Assembly (NCBI GenBank): GCA_963976815.1
Contig: CAXBLU010000003.1
Span: 434,001-498,000 of the forward strand
Source of the DNA: JAHRVQ01 sp963976815
GTDB taxonomy: Bacteria; Pseudomonadota; Gammaproteobacteria; Pseudomonadales; Azotimanducaceae
Direction: 5' to 3'
DNA length: 64,000 nucleotides
The number at the start of each line of letters is the position of its first letter. Positions within the stretch are counted from its first letter, which is position 1. Below, piece by piece: positions 1-7,988 of this stretch. The notes under the pieces are model-generated. The model worked only from the letters and a program-made list of their open reading frames with translations, did no database searches and had not been told where the DNA came from. Made by a program: the position numbers and the translations under genes.

Positions 1-633
1 ATACTCATACACATCAAACCGATTTGCCTTCGCCTCCAGGCTAAAAGTGCACTCAGCCCGGGGCGCCGCCAGTGGCCTTTTAACCACCACACGCTTAGCT
101 CCGGCCTGCTTGGCCACACTTTTAGCTGCAATCACCAGGGACTCTGCATCAAAATCCTCCCCGAGAAAATGCTGCAGATATTGCATGGGACCATTCACCC
201 TTGCTGATTTTTTTCGACTCGGAAACATTGGATCAAGGTAGATCACGTCGGTCGGCTGATGGATGATCTGACTCGCCTGGCCTTTTACCAACGTCATTCG
301 AGAAACAATTGGTGCCAACTCAGGATCTTCTGAGGCGCGTTTAATTGCCTGGGATACCAGTAGGCAGACTACCGGTGACCGCTCGAAGAGTGTCACTAAA
401 CACCCAGCGGAGGCCATCAATAAACTGTCCGTGCCGAGACCCGCGGTCCAATCACTGACCTTTAAGCCTGGTTTCGCCCCTACTGCTTTGAGCAATAGTT
501 CTTTTTTTCCACCACGCAATCGACGGTGATTCAGTTTGCCGTTAGCAAAATTAATAATAAGGGGTTTTTGTGATCCCAACCGGTCTTCAAGGGCTAACCC
601 CTGGCTGGTCATCAACAAATGAAATCGGGCCAT
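1..633 (-). CDS. rsmJ: 16S rRNA (guanine-1516-N2)-methyltransferase RsmJ, C-terminus cut by window edge
   Basis: The frame runs from an ATG at 633 leftward off the window edge; 211 codons are visible and no stop is reached. A SAM-binding motif I region (SDWTAGLGTDSLLMASAG) is followed by the RsmJ-type active-site segment IYLDPMFPSRKK. RsmJ methylates G1516 of 16S rRNA in the small ribosomal subunit, using S-adenosylmethionine. An in-frame TGA four codons upstream of the ATG fixes the start region. The preceding gene ends 12 bases upstream, so the two are probably cotranscribed. The family assignment is strong from the LDPMFP segment; the missing C-terminus is an edge effect, not a truncation of the gene. 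Confidence 0.92.
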   Translation of the reverse strand, partial: MARFHLLMTSQGLALEDRLGSQKPLIINFANGKLNHRRLRGGKKELLLKAVGAKPGLKVSDWTAGLGTDSLLMASAGCLVTLFERSPVVCLLVSQAIKRASEDPELAPIVSRMTLVKGQASQIIHQPTDVIYLDPMFPSRKKSARVNGPMQYLQHFLGEDFDAESLVIAAKSVAKQAGAKRVVVKRPLAAPRAECTFSLEAKANRFDVYEY

Positions 634-645
634 CGGCTCAGAAAA

Positions 646-900
646 TCAGGCGTAGGTATCAATACCGATCAACTCACCGGGTTCAGCGTCCAGGCTTGCG
701 GTATATTGGTAAAAATTGACGGCCTGAACATTATTCGGCATGTATGGTCTGGGTAACTGGGCACCCTGATCGTAGGACGAACTGGAGGCCGTCCTGGCAA
801 CAGCACTTATCGGTTCCACAGGGTTACCGCCGCGCGATTCTTGCTGCGGCCTGAATTTGCCGGCATCCGCGACAATCAGCTGGTGATTAGCCAGTTTCAC
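646..900 (-). CDS. Small conserved-type protein of unknown function
   Basis: An 84-residue frame with a GTG start at 900, preceded by AAAGGA about 10 bases upstream. I do not recognise the family. The protein has no signal peptide or membrane segment; it is polar, with a central Ser-rich stretch (TASSSSYD) and a C-terminal region resembling short proteins found between tsaB and rsmJ in pseudomonads. It ends 12 bases before rsmJ and starts 65 bases after tsaB, so it is likely read as part of the same unit. Its small size and the operon position support a real gene, but no function can be inferred. Confidence 0.6.
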   Translation of the reverse strand: MKLANHQLIVADAGKFRPQQESRGGNPVEPISAVARTASSSSYDQGAQLPRPYMPNNVQAVNFYQYTASLDAEPGELIGIDTYA

Positions 901-965
901 CCATGCATTCCTTTGCTGTTTGAAGGTTTTGAGTCTACTTCATTATAGCCACTGATTGACAGCCG

Positions 966-1643
966 TCAGCCCGGCTTTGTTGCAACCTGCTCCCTTAGGT
1001 ATTCCGGCAAAGCAAATTCAGCACTTTGGCGCTTGCCTCTGGCCGCTGCATCCTGGCCCAGATCCAGTAAATCCGTGGCGGTTGGGTAATCTTCAAGGAA
1101 AATTTCAGTCACTTCCACCGTAGCCGCCGCTTGCAATTTTTTTTCTAGTTGCCAGCCTCCTCCGACCCCAATCCAGTGAGAATTAGGATCCTGGGTTGGA
1201 ATTTGTTCAGCCTCAAAAACCCCTTCCTGACCCTGAAGTTGCATGAACCCACCGGATTCCGCGTAGGCGCCAAAATAGACTTCAGTGTGGCGGGCGGTTA
1301 ACGCAACAATGGCATGGCGATGACCGCCTTCTCTAAAGTGTCTCTGAGCAAGGCAGGCAAGGCTCGAGATGCCAACTACGGGAATATCCAATCCAAAGGC
1401 TAATCCTTGCACAACTCCGACGCCAATTCTTAGGCCGGTAAAGGAGCCAGGTCCCTGGCCGAACACCAGCAGATCAAGACTCGACTTATCCGTGTTTGCA
1501 GACGCCAACAACGCTTCAATTCTTGGTAGGATTTCTTTGCTGTGGGTCCGGTCTAACACAGTCTCGTCGGCCCAGGTGTTTTCGGTCGTACGCAATCCAA
1601 GCACGCAGGCCCGGGTAGACGTATCGATCGCTAAAATATTCAA
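966..1643 (-). CDS. tsaB: tRNA threonylcarbamoyladenosine biosynthesis protein TsaB
   Basis: TsaB is the scaffold partner of TsaD in the complex that installs t6A at position 37 of ANN-decoding tRNAs in the cytoplasm. The ASKHA-fold start LNILAIDTSTRACVLGL and the GQGPGSFTGLRIG motif are diagnostic. I place the start at TTG 1643, not at an ATG further upstream: it matches where family members begin, it has GGAG 8 bases upstream, and TTG overlaps the TGA stop of yoaA (TTGA), which indicates translational coupling. With this start the protein has 225 residues, normal for the family. Confidence 0.93.
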   Translation of the reverse strand: MNILAIDTSTRACVLGLRTTENTWADETVLDRTHSKEILPRIEALLASANTDKSSLDLLVFGQGPGSFTGLRIGVGVVQGLAFGLDIPVVGISSLACLAQRHFREGGHRHAIVALTARHTEVYFGAYAESGGFMQLQGQEGVFEAEQIPTQDPNSHWIGVGGGWQLEKKLQAAATVEVTEIFLEDYPTATDLLDLGQDAAARGKRQSAEFALPEYLREQVATKPG

Positions 1644-3538
1644 GTCAGGTTCTCCATAAATTCTATTGCCTGTTGCTGGTGGTTTAGCCATTTCATTTCC
1701 GGCAAGCTTCTGCGCAGGGTTTTTCCGTAGGGCTTGGTGTCCATTCTGACATCACCCAGGACAAACAGTCCTCGATCGGTTTCCTGGCGAATTAAACGGC
1801 CGAAGCCCTGCTTTAATGTAATTGCGGCTTCCGGAAGTGACAATTCGCGAAAACTGTTGCCGCCATTGATGTCGACCTGCTTCATACGGGCTTGAAATAC
1901 AGGATCATCGGGACTGGAAAACGGTAGTTTATCTATCACCAATAATTTTAGCTCCGCACCTTTGAGGTCAACACCTTCCCAAAAACTGTGGGTGGCCAAT
2001 AAAACGCAGCGTGGCAACTCGCGAAATTTTTCAATCAAACGTACTTTTGGCAATGCACCTTGCACCACAAATACCAGGTCATGCTCCTGACTCATCCGCC
2101 GAGCCGCGGCGTCCAGGGCCCGGTTACTGGTAAAAAGCAGCATGCTACGACCCAGATGACTTCTGATCAACGGCAGCATCATCGCAATTAATCGCTCCGT
2201 GTGTTCTGGGTGCGACGGCGCCGGTAAATCAGCGGGAATAAACCCGCAAACCTGGGACATAAAATCAAAAGGTGATGGGTACAACCCCTCTAGTCCCTCG
2301 TCAAACCCGAGGGTCTTCCTGGCATGGCTGAAACTGTCGCCATTGGCCAGGGTAGCTGAAACGAACAACCATGTTTTACCTTTGATTTGCATCAGTGGCG
2401 CTAGATGGGTGGCAATATCCAGCGGCATTAAATGCAAAACAAAATTTTTCTCTCGACGCTCAATCCAATGGGCGGCATCTTCTGGCAATGTTTCCTCGGT
2501 CAGTAAAGTGAACATATCGCTTAATCGACACGCTCGCGTATAGCATTTTGATAGTCCAGGACTTCGCGGAGCAGCGTAATCCAAGCGACTGATCATCTCG
2601 GATAACTTCACGTCGACTTCTTCAATCTCGCCTTCAATGCCTTCTAACAGTGACGGAAAGTTCTTCTCGGAGTTCAATATGGATCGGGTCAGACCACGAA
2701 TCGCTGCAGAAAAAGCTTCAGCTATCTGAATCAGTTCAGGATCATCATGACCTACCTGCAACTGTTCTGTTATGACGTCTCGACTCAATTCTAGCATCTG
2801 TCCGCTACCAAGATGATCCCCGTAAAAGTTTCGCGCGATCTCCGCGACCTGATGGGCCTCGTCTAGAATGATAATGTCCGCGTCGGGCAATAGTTCGCCA
2901 ACTGCTTCCTCTTTCAACGCTAGATCAGCAAAAAACAAATGGTGATTTACCACAACAATATCGGCATCCCGGGCGTTTTGCCTTGCTCGATAAAGTGGAC
3001 ACTCATCGTACTCCGGGCAATCGTGACCCAAACAGTTGTCAGCTGTACTTGTGACCATCGATTGCACAAGATTTGCCGCACCGGAATCCATGACCTCCGT
3101 TAAGTCTCCAGATCGTGTGCTTTCAGACCAGGTATAGACGTAACTCAACTGCTGCTGCATCGTGTTGTTTGTCTCAAGCCCCATTGACTCGATACTCGCC
3201 TTTAGCCGGTGAGGACAAAGATAGTTCGCGCGCCCCTTTAGCAACGCTACCGTGCGGCCATAAGCCTCGTTAATTAATGGAATATCCTGATAGAACAACT
3301 GATCCTGGAGGGTTTTGGTACCGGTCGAAATCACCGCTTTCTTTCCCGACGAGATGGTTGGCAAAAGATAAGCGTAGGTTTTTCCCGTTCCGGTCCCCGC
3401 TTCAACAAGCGCATTACACTCAGTCTCAATTGCCTCACCGACCAGGTTGGCCATATCCTGTTGAACCTGCCTTTGGACGAACCCTGGCATTCGCGATTTT
3501 AATGCGGACGTCAGATCAACTTCGACGGTTTGTTTCAA
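1640..3538 (-). CDS. yoaA: ATP-dependent DNA helicase YoaA, DinG/XPD family with Fe-S cluster
   Basis: A 632-residue superfamily 2 helicase. Walker A is AGTGTGKT at residues 47-54 and the Walker B/DEAH box is at 226-229. Four cysteines at about 108, 169, 174 and 180 sit between motifs Ia and II, where XPD-type helicases bind a 4Fe-4S cluster. YoaA unwinds DNA 5'-3' and works with the HolC clamp-loader subunit in repair of stalled forks in E. coli. The start is TTG at 3538 (AGGT about 10 bases upstream); no ATG fits. It is divergent from mobA and coupled to tsaB downstream. DinG is the alternative name in the same family; the length and the neighbour tsaB favour YoaA. Confidence 0.9.
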   Translation of the reverse strand: MKQTVEVDLTSALKSRMPGFVQRQVQQDMANLVGEAIETECNALVEAGTGTGKTYAYLLPTISSGKKAVISTGTKTLQDQLFYQDIPLINEAYGRTVALLKGRANYLCPHRLKASIESMGLETNNTMQQQLSYVYTWSESTRSGDLTEVMDSGAANLVQSMVTSTADNCLGHDCPEYDECPLYRARQNARDADIVVVNHHLFFADLALKEEAVGELLPDADIIILDEAHQVAEIARNFYGDHLGSGQMLELSRDVITEQLQVGHDDPELIQIAEAFSAAIRGLTRSILNSEKNFPSLLEGIEGEIEEVDVKLSEMISRLDYAAPRSPGLSKCYTRACRLSDMFTLLTEETLPEDAAHWIERREKNFVLHLMPLDIATHLAPLMQIKGKTWLFVSATLANGDSFSHARKTLGFDEGLEGLYPSPFDFMSQVCGFIPADLPAPSHPEHTERLIAMMLPLIRSHLGRSMLLFTSNRALDAAARRMSQEHDLVFVVQGALPKVRLIEKFRELPRCVLLATHSFWEGVDLKGAELKLLVIDKLPFSSPDDPVFQARMKQVDINGGNSFRELSLPEAAITLKQGFGRLIRQETDRGLFVLGDVRMDTKPYGKTLRRSLPEMKWLNHQQQAIEFMENLT

Positions 3539-3603
3539 GACCAGGTTACCTACTTCAATTTTGCCTCTATAGTAACAACCTGAAAGCCAAAACGAAGATG
3601 CTA
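3539..3603. promoter_or_regulatory. Divergent yoaA/mobA promoter spacer
   Basis: The 65-bp spacer must hold both promoters. For mobA there is a -10-like TATAGT at 3568-3573, about 30 bases before the start codon; the -35 position (GTTACC) is a poor match. No clear yoaA promoter is visible. Confidence 0.3.
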
Positions 3604-4179
3604 ATGAAGGAAAGTGTTTCCGCGATAATTCTGGCGGGTGGTCAAGGTGCTCGCATGAATTTTAAAAACAAAGGGCTATTGTCCATGCAGGGCAAATCGC
3701 TGATTGAACATGTGATTGAACGGCTAAAGGATCAGGTTGATGACATCATCATTAGCGCTAACAATAATTTGGCGGAGTACCGTGCACTCGGGTTTACCGT
3801 GGTGACCGACGAAAGTAAAAGTGTTGGCCCCCTAAGTGGAATGTATGCCGGTGCATTTGTTGCAAAACACCCACTGGTATTAGTGGTGCCCTGTGACATG
3901 CCATATTTACCAAAAAACCTGGTCAGCACACTTGGACCACACCTGAACGCCCGGGCAATTTCAATCTTCGCCCATGATCGGGTTCAACCTCTGGTTTCTT
4001 TAATCGAAAGGGAAGCTCTCAAGGGGATAAAGCATTATCTAGACGATGGTGGACGATCGGTGATGGGATGGCTGGAAGAAATTAACGCAGGTGTTTTGAA
4101 CTGGGATACCGCAGAGCAAAAAGCCTTCCAAAATATCAATTCTTTGGCAGAGCTAGTCGCTATAGAGCAAGACGGGTAA
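3604..4179 (+). CDS. mobA: Molybdenum cofactor guanylyltransferase MobA
   Basis: MobA transfers GMP from GTP to molybdopterin cofactor to form the MGD cofactor of DMSO-reductase-family enzymes. The N-terminal nucleotide-binding signature LAGGQGARM is at residues 10-18, followed by the conserved N-K-G, and the metal-binding Asp is in VVPCDMPYLP. I choose ATG 3604 (191 residues); ATG 3598 two codons earlier is possible, and the open frame further upstream only overlaps yoaA antisense. It is a single-gene unit followed by two hairpins. No molybdoenzyme or other moco gene is in this window, so its client is elsewhere. Confidence 0.9.
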   Translation: MKESVSAIILAGGQGARMNFKNKGLLSMQGKSLIEHVIERLKDQVDDIIISANNNLAEYRALGFTVVTDESKSVGPLSGMYAGAFVAKHPLVLVVPCDMPYLPKNLVSTLGPHLNARAISIFAHDRVQPLVSLIEREALKGIKHYLDDGGRSVMGWLEEINAGVLNWDTAEQKAFQNINSLAELVAIEQDG

Positions 4180-4205
4180 GAAACACCTATCAGGAACGAA
4201 AAAAC

Positions 4206-4243
4206 GCCCCAACCCCTTGAAAACTATGTAGTTTTAATGGGGC
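4206..4243 (+). terminator. Hairpin downstream of mobA
   Basis: A nested dyad: outer arms GCCCCA/TGGGGC (4206-4211, 4238-4243) and inner arms AAAACT/AGTTTT (4220-4225, 4230-4235) around the loop ATGT. There is no strong T-run after it, so the terminator role is likely but not certain. Confidence 0.5.
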
Positions 4244-4285
4244 AGAGGCGGTCGATACATCACCGAAAGTCAGGCAAGAAAATGA

Positions 4286-4311
4286 AAAAGCCCTTATAAA
4301 TAAGGGCTTTT
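4286..4311. terminator. Bidirectional rho-independent terminator between mobA and the H1-like gene
   Basis: Perfect 12-bp arms AAAAGCCCTTAT / ATAAGGGCTTTT around an AA loop, giving an A-tract and a T-tract on each strand. It lies seven bases past the stop codon of the minus-strand H1-like gene and can serve both converging genes. Confidence 0.85.
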
Positions 4312-4318
4312 CACGTGG

Positions 4319-4741
4319 TTACTTCTTGGCTTTCTTCTTTGCAGCTGGCTTCTTCTTAGCTGCCGGTTTCTTCTTCGCTACAACTTTCTTTGCAGCTTTT
4401 TTCTTAGCAGCTGGCTTTTTCTTAGCTGCTGGTTTTTTCTTCGCAGCAGGCTTCTTCTTAGCCGCTACTTTTTTCTTCGCTACCTTCTTTTTAGCAGCTG
4501 GCTTTTTCTTAGCAGCTACTTTTTTCTTGGCGGCTTTTTTCTTCGCAGCTGGCTTTTTCTTAGCCGCTACTTTTTTCTTCGCTACCTTCTTCTTGGCAAC
4601 TTTTTTAGCAGCTACTTTTTTCTTCGCTGCTGGTTTTTTCTTCGCTGCTACCTTTTTCTTGGCAACAACTTTTTTCTTAGCAACTACTTTTTTCTTCGCT
4701 GCTGGTTTTTTCTTTGTAGCCGTTTTCTTTTTCGCAACCAC
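4319..4741 (-). CDS. Lysine/alanine-rich histone H1-like (AlgP-type) protein
   Basis: Nearly the whole 140-residue product is built from repeats of the type (P/V)AAKKK and VAKKK, giving a very basic, low-complexity polypeptide like AlgP of Pseudomonas and the eukaryotic H1 tail; such proteins bind DNA non-specifically and help compact the nucleoid. The start is GTG at 4741, with AGGAG seven bases upstream; the open frame upstream of it has unrelated composition and no better start. The DNA is correspondingly repetitive and prone to copy-number change. It is monocistronic, with a 312-bp AT-rich spacer before it and a strong terminator after it. Function is inferred from composition only. Confidence 0.85.
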   Translation of the reverse strand: MVAKKKTATKKKPAAKKKVVAKKKVVAKKKVAAKKKPAAKKKVAAKKVAKKKVAKKKVAAKKKPAAKKKAAKKKVAAKKKPAAKKKVAKKKVAAKKKPAAKKKPAAKKKPAAKKKAAKKVVAKKKPAAKKKPAAKKKAKK

Positions 4742-5053
4742 GTTTTCACTCCTGTCTTTCGTTTTGAAGTTTGAACCGTTACAACTAAAGCAGCTTACTC
4801 TAATTCTCCTCGGCAACTATGTTTGAAGTTTTGAAAGAAGCGTTTGTTATACAAAAACGTAAAACTAAACTCCCTTCTAAACAACCCACACATGAAGAAT
4901 AAAATGCATACAGTTGCAATTACGAAAGGAGTTTAGAAAAAAAATTTTGAATTTGCGAACTTTTTTTTAAATAAAATCAAAATATTCAGTGTTTTAACGA
5001 ATATAACTCGACAACTTTTCAAGTTTCGACGCTAACAAACGAAAACTGCGGCG
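4742..5053 (-). promoter_or_regulatory. AT-rich upstream region of the H1-like gene
   Basis: A 312-bp spacer without a credible gene. It holds runs of eight or more A or T (for example near 4939-4945 and 4961-4968) and a -10-like TATAAC on the minus strand at 4846-4851, which would give a leader of about 100 bases. A short palindrome AACTT-TTC-AAGTT lies near 5013-5025. The A/T tracts suggest curved DNA; no -35 is convincing. Confidence 0.35.
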
Positions 5054-5710
5054 TTAACTTGCCTTCAGTGCATCAGAAATTTTGCTCTTTATTTCTTCAG
5101 TTGAACCTACACCTTCGATCGCTTGATACATCACTGAACCGTTAGAGGCGGCAGATAAGTCCTGGTAAAATTTTACTAACGGCTCGGTCTGTTCGCGATA
5201 AACCCGCAACCGTTCGATCACTGTACCTTCCTCATCATCTTTTCTCTGGACCAGATCATCACCTGTTTCATCGTCCTTTCCGGCTACTTTTGGAGGGTTA
5301 TACTGAATATGGTAAATCCTCCCAGAGTCAACGTGTACGCGGCGTCCGCTCAATCGTTGAATGATTTCGTTGTCCGGAACCTGGATTTCAAGAACACAAT
5401 CAATGTCCACCTTTGCAGCAACCATAGCCTCCGCTTGTGGGATGGTTCGGGGAAAGCCATCAAACAAAAAACCATTTGCACAATCAGGTTCTGCAATTCG
5501 ATCCTTCACCAATCCGATAATAATTTCATCGGTGACAAGCTCACCCTTATCCATCACTTCCTTGGCACGTAGTCCTAGTTCGGTACCAGCCTTGACCGCT
5601 TCACGTAACATGTCGCCGGTGGAAATCTGGGGAATGCCATATTTTTCAACAATGAACTGCGCTTGAGTACCTTTACCAACACCAGGTGCGCCTAACAGGA
5701 TAATCTTCAC
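5054..5710 (-). CDS. adk: Adenylate kinase
   Basis: Catalyses ATP + AMP = 2 ADP in the cytoplasm. The P-loop GAPGVGKGT is at residues 7-15, the AMP-binding STGDMLR follows, LFDGFPRT is the adenylate kinase signature, and the long LID domain begins at GRRVHVDSGRIYH, so this is the long bacterial form (218 residues). The LID carries no four-cysteine zinc site. It starts 20 bases downstream of relA on the same strand. Adk next to relA is not the usual order (mazG often follows relA in enterics), but both act on adenine nucleotides. Confidence 0.97.
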   Translation of the reverse strand: MKIILLGAPGVGKGTQAQFIVEKYGIPQISTGDMLREAVKAGTELGLRAKEVMDKGELVTDEIIIGLVKDRIAEPDCANGFLFDGFPRTIPQAEAMVAAKVDIDCVLEIQVPDNEIIQRLSGRRVHVDSGRIYHIQYNPPKVAGKDDETGDDLVQRKDDEEGTVIERLRVYREQTEPLVKFYQDLSAASNGSVMYQAIEGVGSTEEIKSKISDALKAS

Positions 5711-5730
5711 GAAAAAATGCCTCTTGCTGC

Positions 5731-7971
5731 TTAGTTTGAAATTGGAGTTCGCCGTGCGCTAATCACATTGGCGAGTTGTTCGATCTTTTCTAGCGTTCTT
5801 ACCAGTTCGTTTAAACTCGTCACTTCCATGACCATCGACAATGCTACACGGTTGTTATGTTTGTCAGTCAGAGAATTCATTTCAATGACATTGCTTTGCT
5901 GTTCAACAAAGACACCGGTAATTTCATGCAACAAACCAGCGCGATCGTAGGCTTCAACGTTTACCTTAACGGGAAAGACCCGTTTCATTGCGGTATTCCA
6001 GTCGAGACGCATCAATCGCCCGTAGCTATCACCCTGTAGCGCCTTAATGCAGCCCTGAGAGTGCACATGAACCAAACTATCGTCATCTATCAGCCCAACA
6101 ATTGCGTCCCCTGGTAGCGGTTTACAGCAGTCTTCAATGACATAGGCTAAATCGCCGGTTCCAATCAGAACCGAAGACTTTTCTTTTTGAGACTCTTCCC
6201 GAAATGGGAAATCTAGCTGTTTTTCCGTACCAAACGTCTCAAGTTGCTTCGAGGACGCATCAATCACATCAAATGCATTAATATCACCGGCACCCAATGC
6301 CGAATAGAGATCAACAAGCTTCTTAAACCGCAGCACAGGTAAGAGCATTTTGGGATCGATATTATCAAAACCCAGATATCTCAGTTCGGTCCTGAGTAAT
6401 TTTTCGCCCTCTACGGTGTTTTTTCGTTTTGTTCGATTACCAAACCAGGATTGAATTTTTGCCCGCGCCCGACTTGTTGTGACATAACCCAGATGTTCGT
6501 GTAACCATTCCCGTCTGGGCTCTGCATCCTCACCGGTAATAATTTCAATCTGATCACCGGAGCGAAGTTTTGTATTTAGCGATACAACTCTGCCGTTTAC
6601 TCTTGCACCACGACACTTATGCCCTACTTCCGTATGCACCCGGTAAGCAAAATCCACCGGGGTCGCGCCGGGCATCATATCGATGACATGTCCATCGGGG
6701 GTGTAGAGGTAAATACGATCCAGGCTCGCTTCATCAAGCACTGCTTTAGCAATATCCGACACATCACCAAGTTCTTCCTGCCATTCCAGTATTTGTCTCA
6801 GCCAGGAAATTCGATCCTGATAGGCTTTAGGTTCAGATTGTTCTGACTCTGTGCCATCGAAGGATTTGTACTGCCAGTGGGAACAAACACCAAACTCAGC
6901 TTCTTCATGCATTTCATGGGTGCGTATCTGAACTTCGAGCACCTGCCCCTCTGGTCCAAATACAGCTGTATGAAGTGAGCGATAACCATTCTCTTTTGGT
7001 ACCGCAATATAATCATCAAATTCGTGGGGAATATTACGCCAGAGGTTGTGGACCACACCCAGAACCCGATAGCAGTCGCTTTCCTCGGGGACTAAAATTC
7101 GAACAGCGCGGACATCATAGACTTCGGAGAAAGAGATTGCCTTGTTTCGCATCTTTCTCCAGATGCTGTAGATATGTTTAGCTCGCCCCTCAAGTTGGGC
7201 ATCGATATTAATGAGCTTAAGTTTTTGTTTAAGGGTTTCCGTAACGCCTCGGACGTACTCTAAACGCGCAGTTCTTTTTTCATCTAACAAACCCGCAATG
7301 CGCTTGTAGGCATCTGGCTCCAGATAACGGAAAGCAATATCTTCTAGCTCCCATTTTAAATGGCCAATACCAAGCCGGTGGGCAAGGGGCGCATAGATAT
7401 CAAACACCTCTCTGGCAAGCTTTAGTTGTCGTTTACGATTGGCCTTGGCAATGCTTCGTATCGCACAGGTACGTTCGGCCAACTTAAGCAGCGCAACTCT
7501 GACGTCGTCAACAAGGGCAACAAGCATCCGTTTGGCTTGTTCAAGCTGATCAGACTGCTTACCGAGAACATTTTTTTTATTAAACTGGATATCGCTAATC
7601 GCCGCCATGCGCAGGACACCTTGCACAAGGTTAGCGACGGAGTCGCCAAAATTGTTTCGAACGTGCTTGAGCGTAATCTGGTTTTCGCGAACGGCACGAT
7701 AAATGATTGCTGCCACAATGCCATCTTCATCAACATGTAGTTCCGTGAGGATATCAGCCATATCGAGGCCAATTTTGAAACTGCTCTGCCCCTCACGCCA
7801 AATACTGTTGCTCGCAACAGCTTTCTCTTCAGCCTGTTGAGAAAGATCGCAGGCACTTCTGACCCGCGCCAAATTTAATTGCGGAACACGCTCATTGAGC
7901 TGGCACAGCCAAAGCTCAAGATCGATGCTGCCATCAAAATGCAATGGTTGTTCCTGTCTGACTTTAACCAT
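5731..7971 (-). CDS. relA: GTP pyrophosphokinase RelA, (p)ppGpp synthetase I
   Basis: The ribosome-associated stringent-response enzyme that makes (p)ppGpp from ATP and GTP/GDP when uncharged tRNA enters the A site. The 746-residue protein has the full RSH layout: a degenerate N-terminal HD domain (the His-Asp pair is absent, around DILTELHVDEDGIVAAII), a synthetase domain with the YRSLHTAVFG motif and VQIRT, a TGS domain (YTPDGHVIDMMPGATPVDFA), a zinc-finger-like region and a C-terminal ACT domain. Loss of the HD residues marks it as monofunctional RelA rather than SpoT. It follows rlmD by 17 bases, as in Pseudomonas. Confidence 0.97.
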   Translation of the reverse strand: MVKVRQEQPLHFDGSIDLELWLCQLNERVPQLNLARVRSACDLSQQAEEKAVASNSIWREGQSSFKIGLDMADILTELHVDEDGIVAAIIYRAVRENQITLKHVRNNFGDSVANLVQGVLRMAAISDIQFNKKNVLGKQSDQLEQAKRMLVALVDDVRVALLKLAERTCAIRSIAKANRKRQLKLAREVFDIYAPLAHRLGIGHLKWELEDIAFRYLEPDAYKRIAGLLDEKRTARLEYVRGVTETLKQKLKLINIDAQLEGRAKHIYSIWRKMRNKAISFSEVYDVRAVRILVPEESDCYRVLGVVHNLWRNIPHEFDDYIAVPKENGYRSLHTAVFGPEGQVLEVQIRTHEMHEEAEFGVCSHWQYKSFDGTESEQSEPKAYQDRISWLRQILEWQEELGDVSDIAKAVLDEASLDRIYLYTPDGHVIDMMPGATPVDFAYRVHTEVGHKCRGARVNGRVVSLNTKLRSGDQIEIITGEDAEPRREWLHEHLGYVTTSRARAKIQSWFGNRTKRKNTVEGEKLLRTELRYLGFDNIDPKMLLPVLRFKKLVDLYSALGAGDINAFDVIDASSKQLETFGTEKQLDFPFREESQKEKSSVLIGTGDLAYVIEDCCKPLPGDAIVGLIDDDSLVHVHSQGCIKALQGDSYGRLMRLDWNTAMKRVFPVKVNVEAYDRAGLLHEITGVFVEQQSNVIEMNSLTDKHNNRVALSMVMEVTSLNELVRTLEKIEQLANVISARRTPISN

Positions 7972-7988
7972 ATAAATGTGTAAAAGTT

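Noticed and set aside
4326..4826. Long plus-strand frame of Phe/Ala/Leu repeats opposite the H1-like gene
   Set aside because: It is the antisense shadow of the AAKKK repeats; composition is implausible and no start signal is present.
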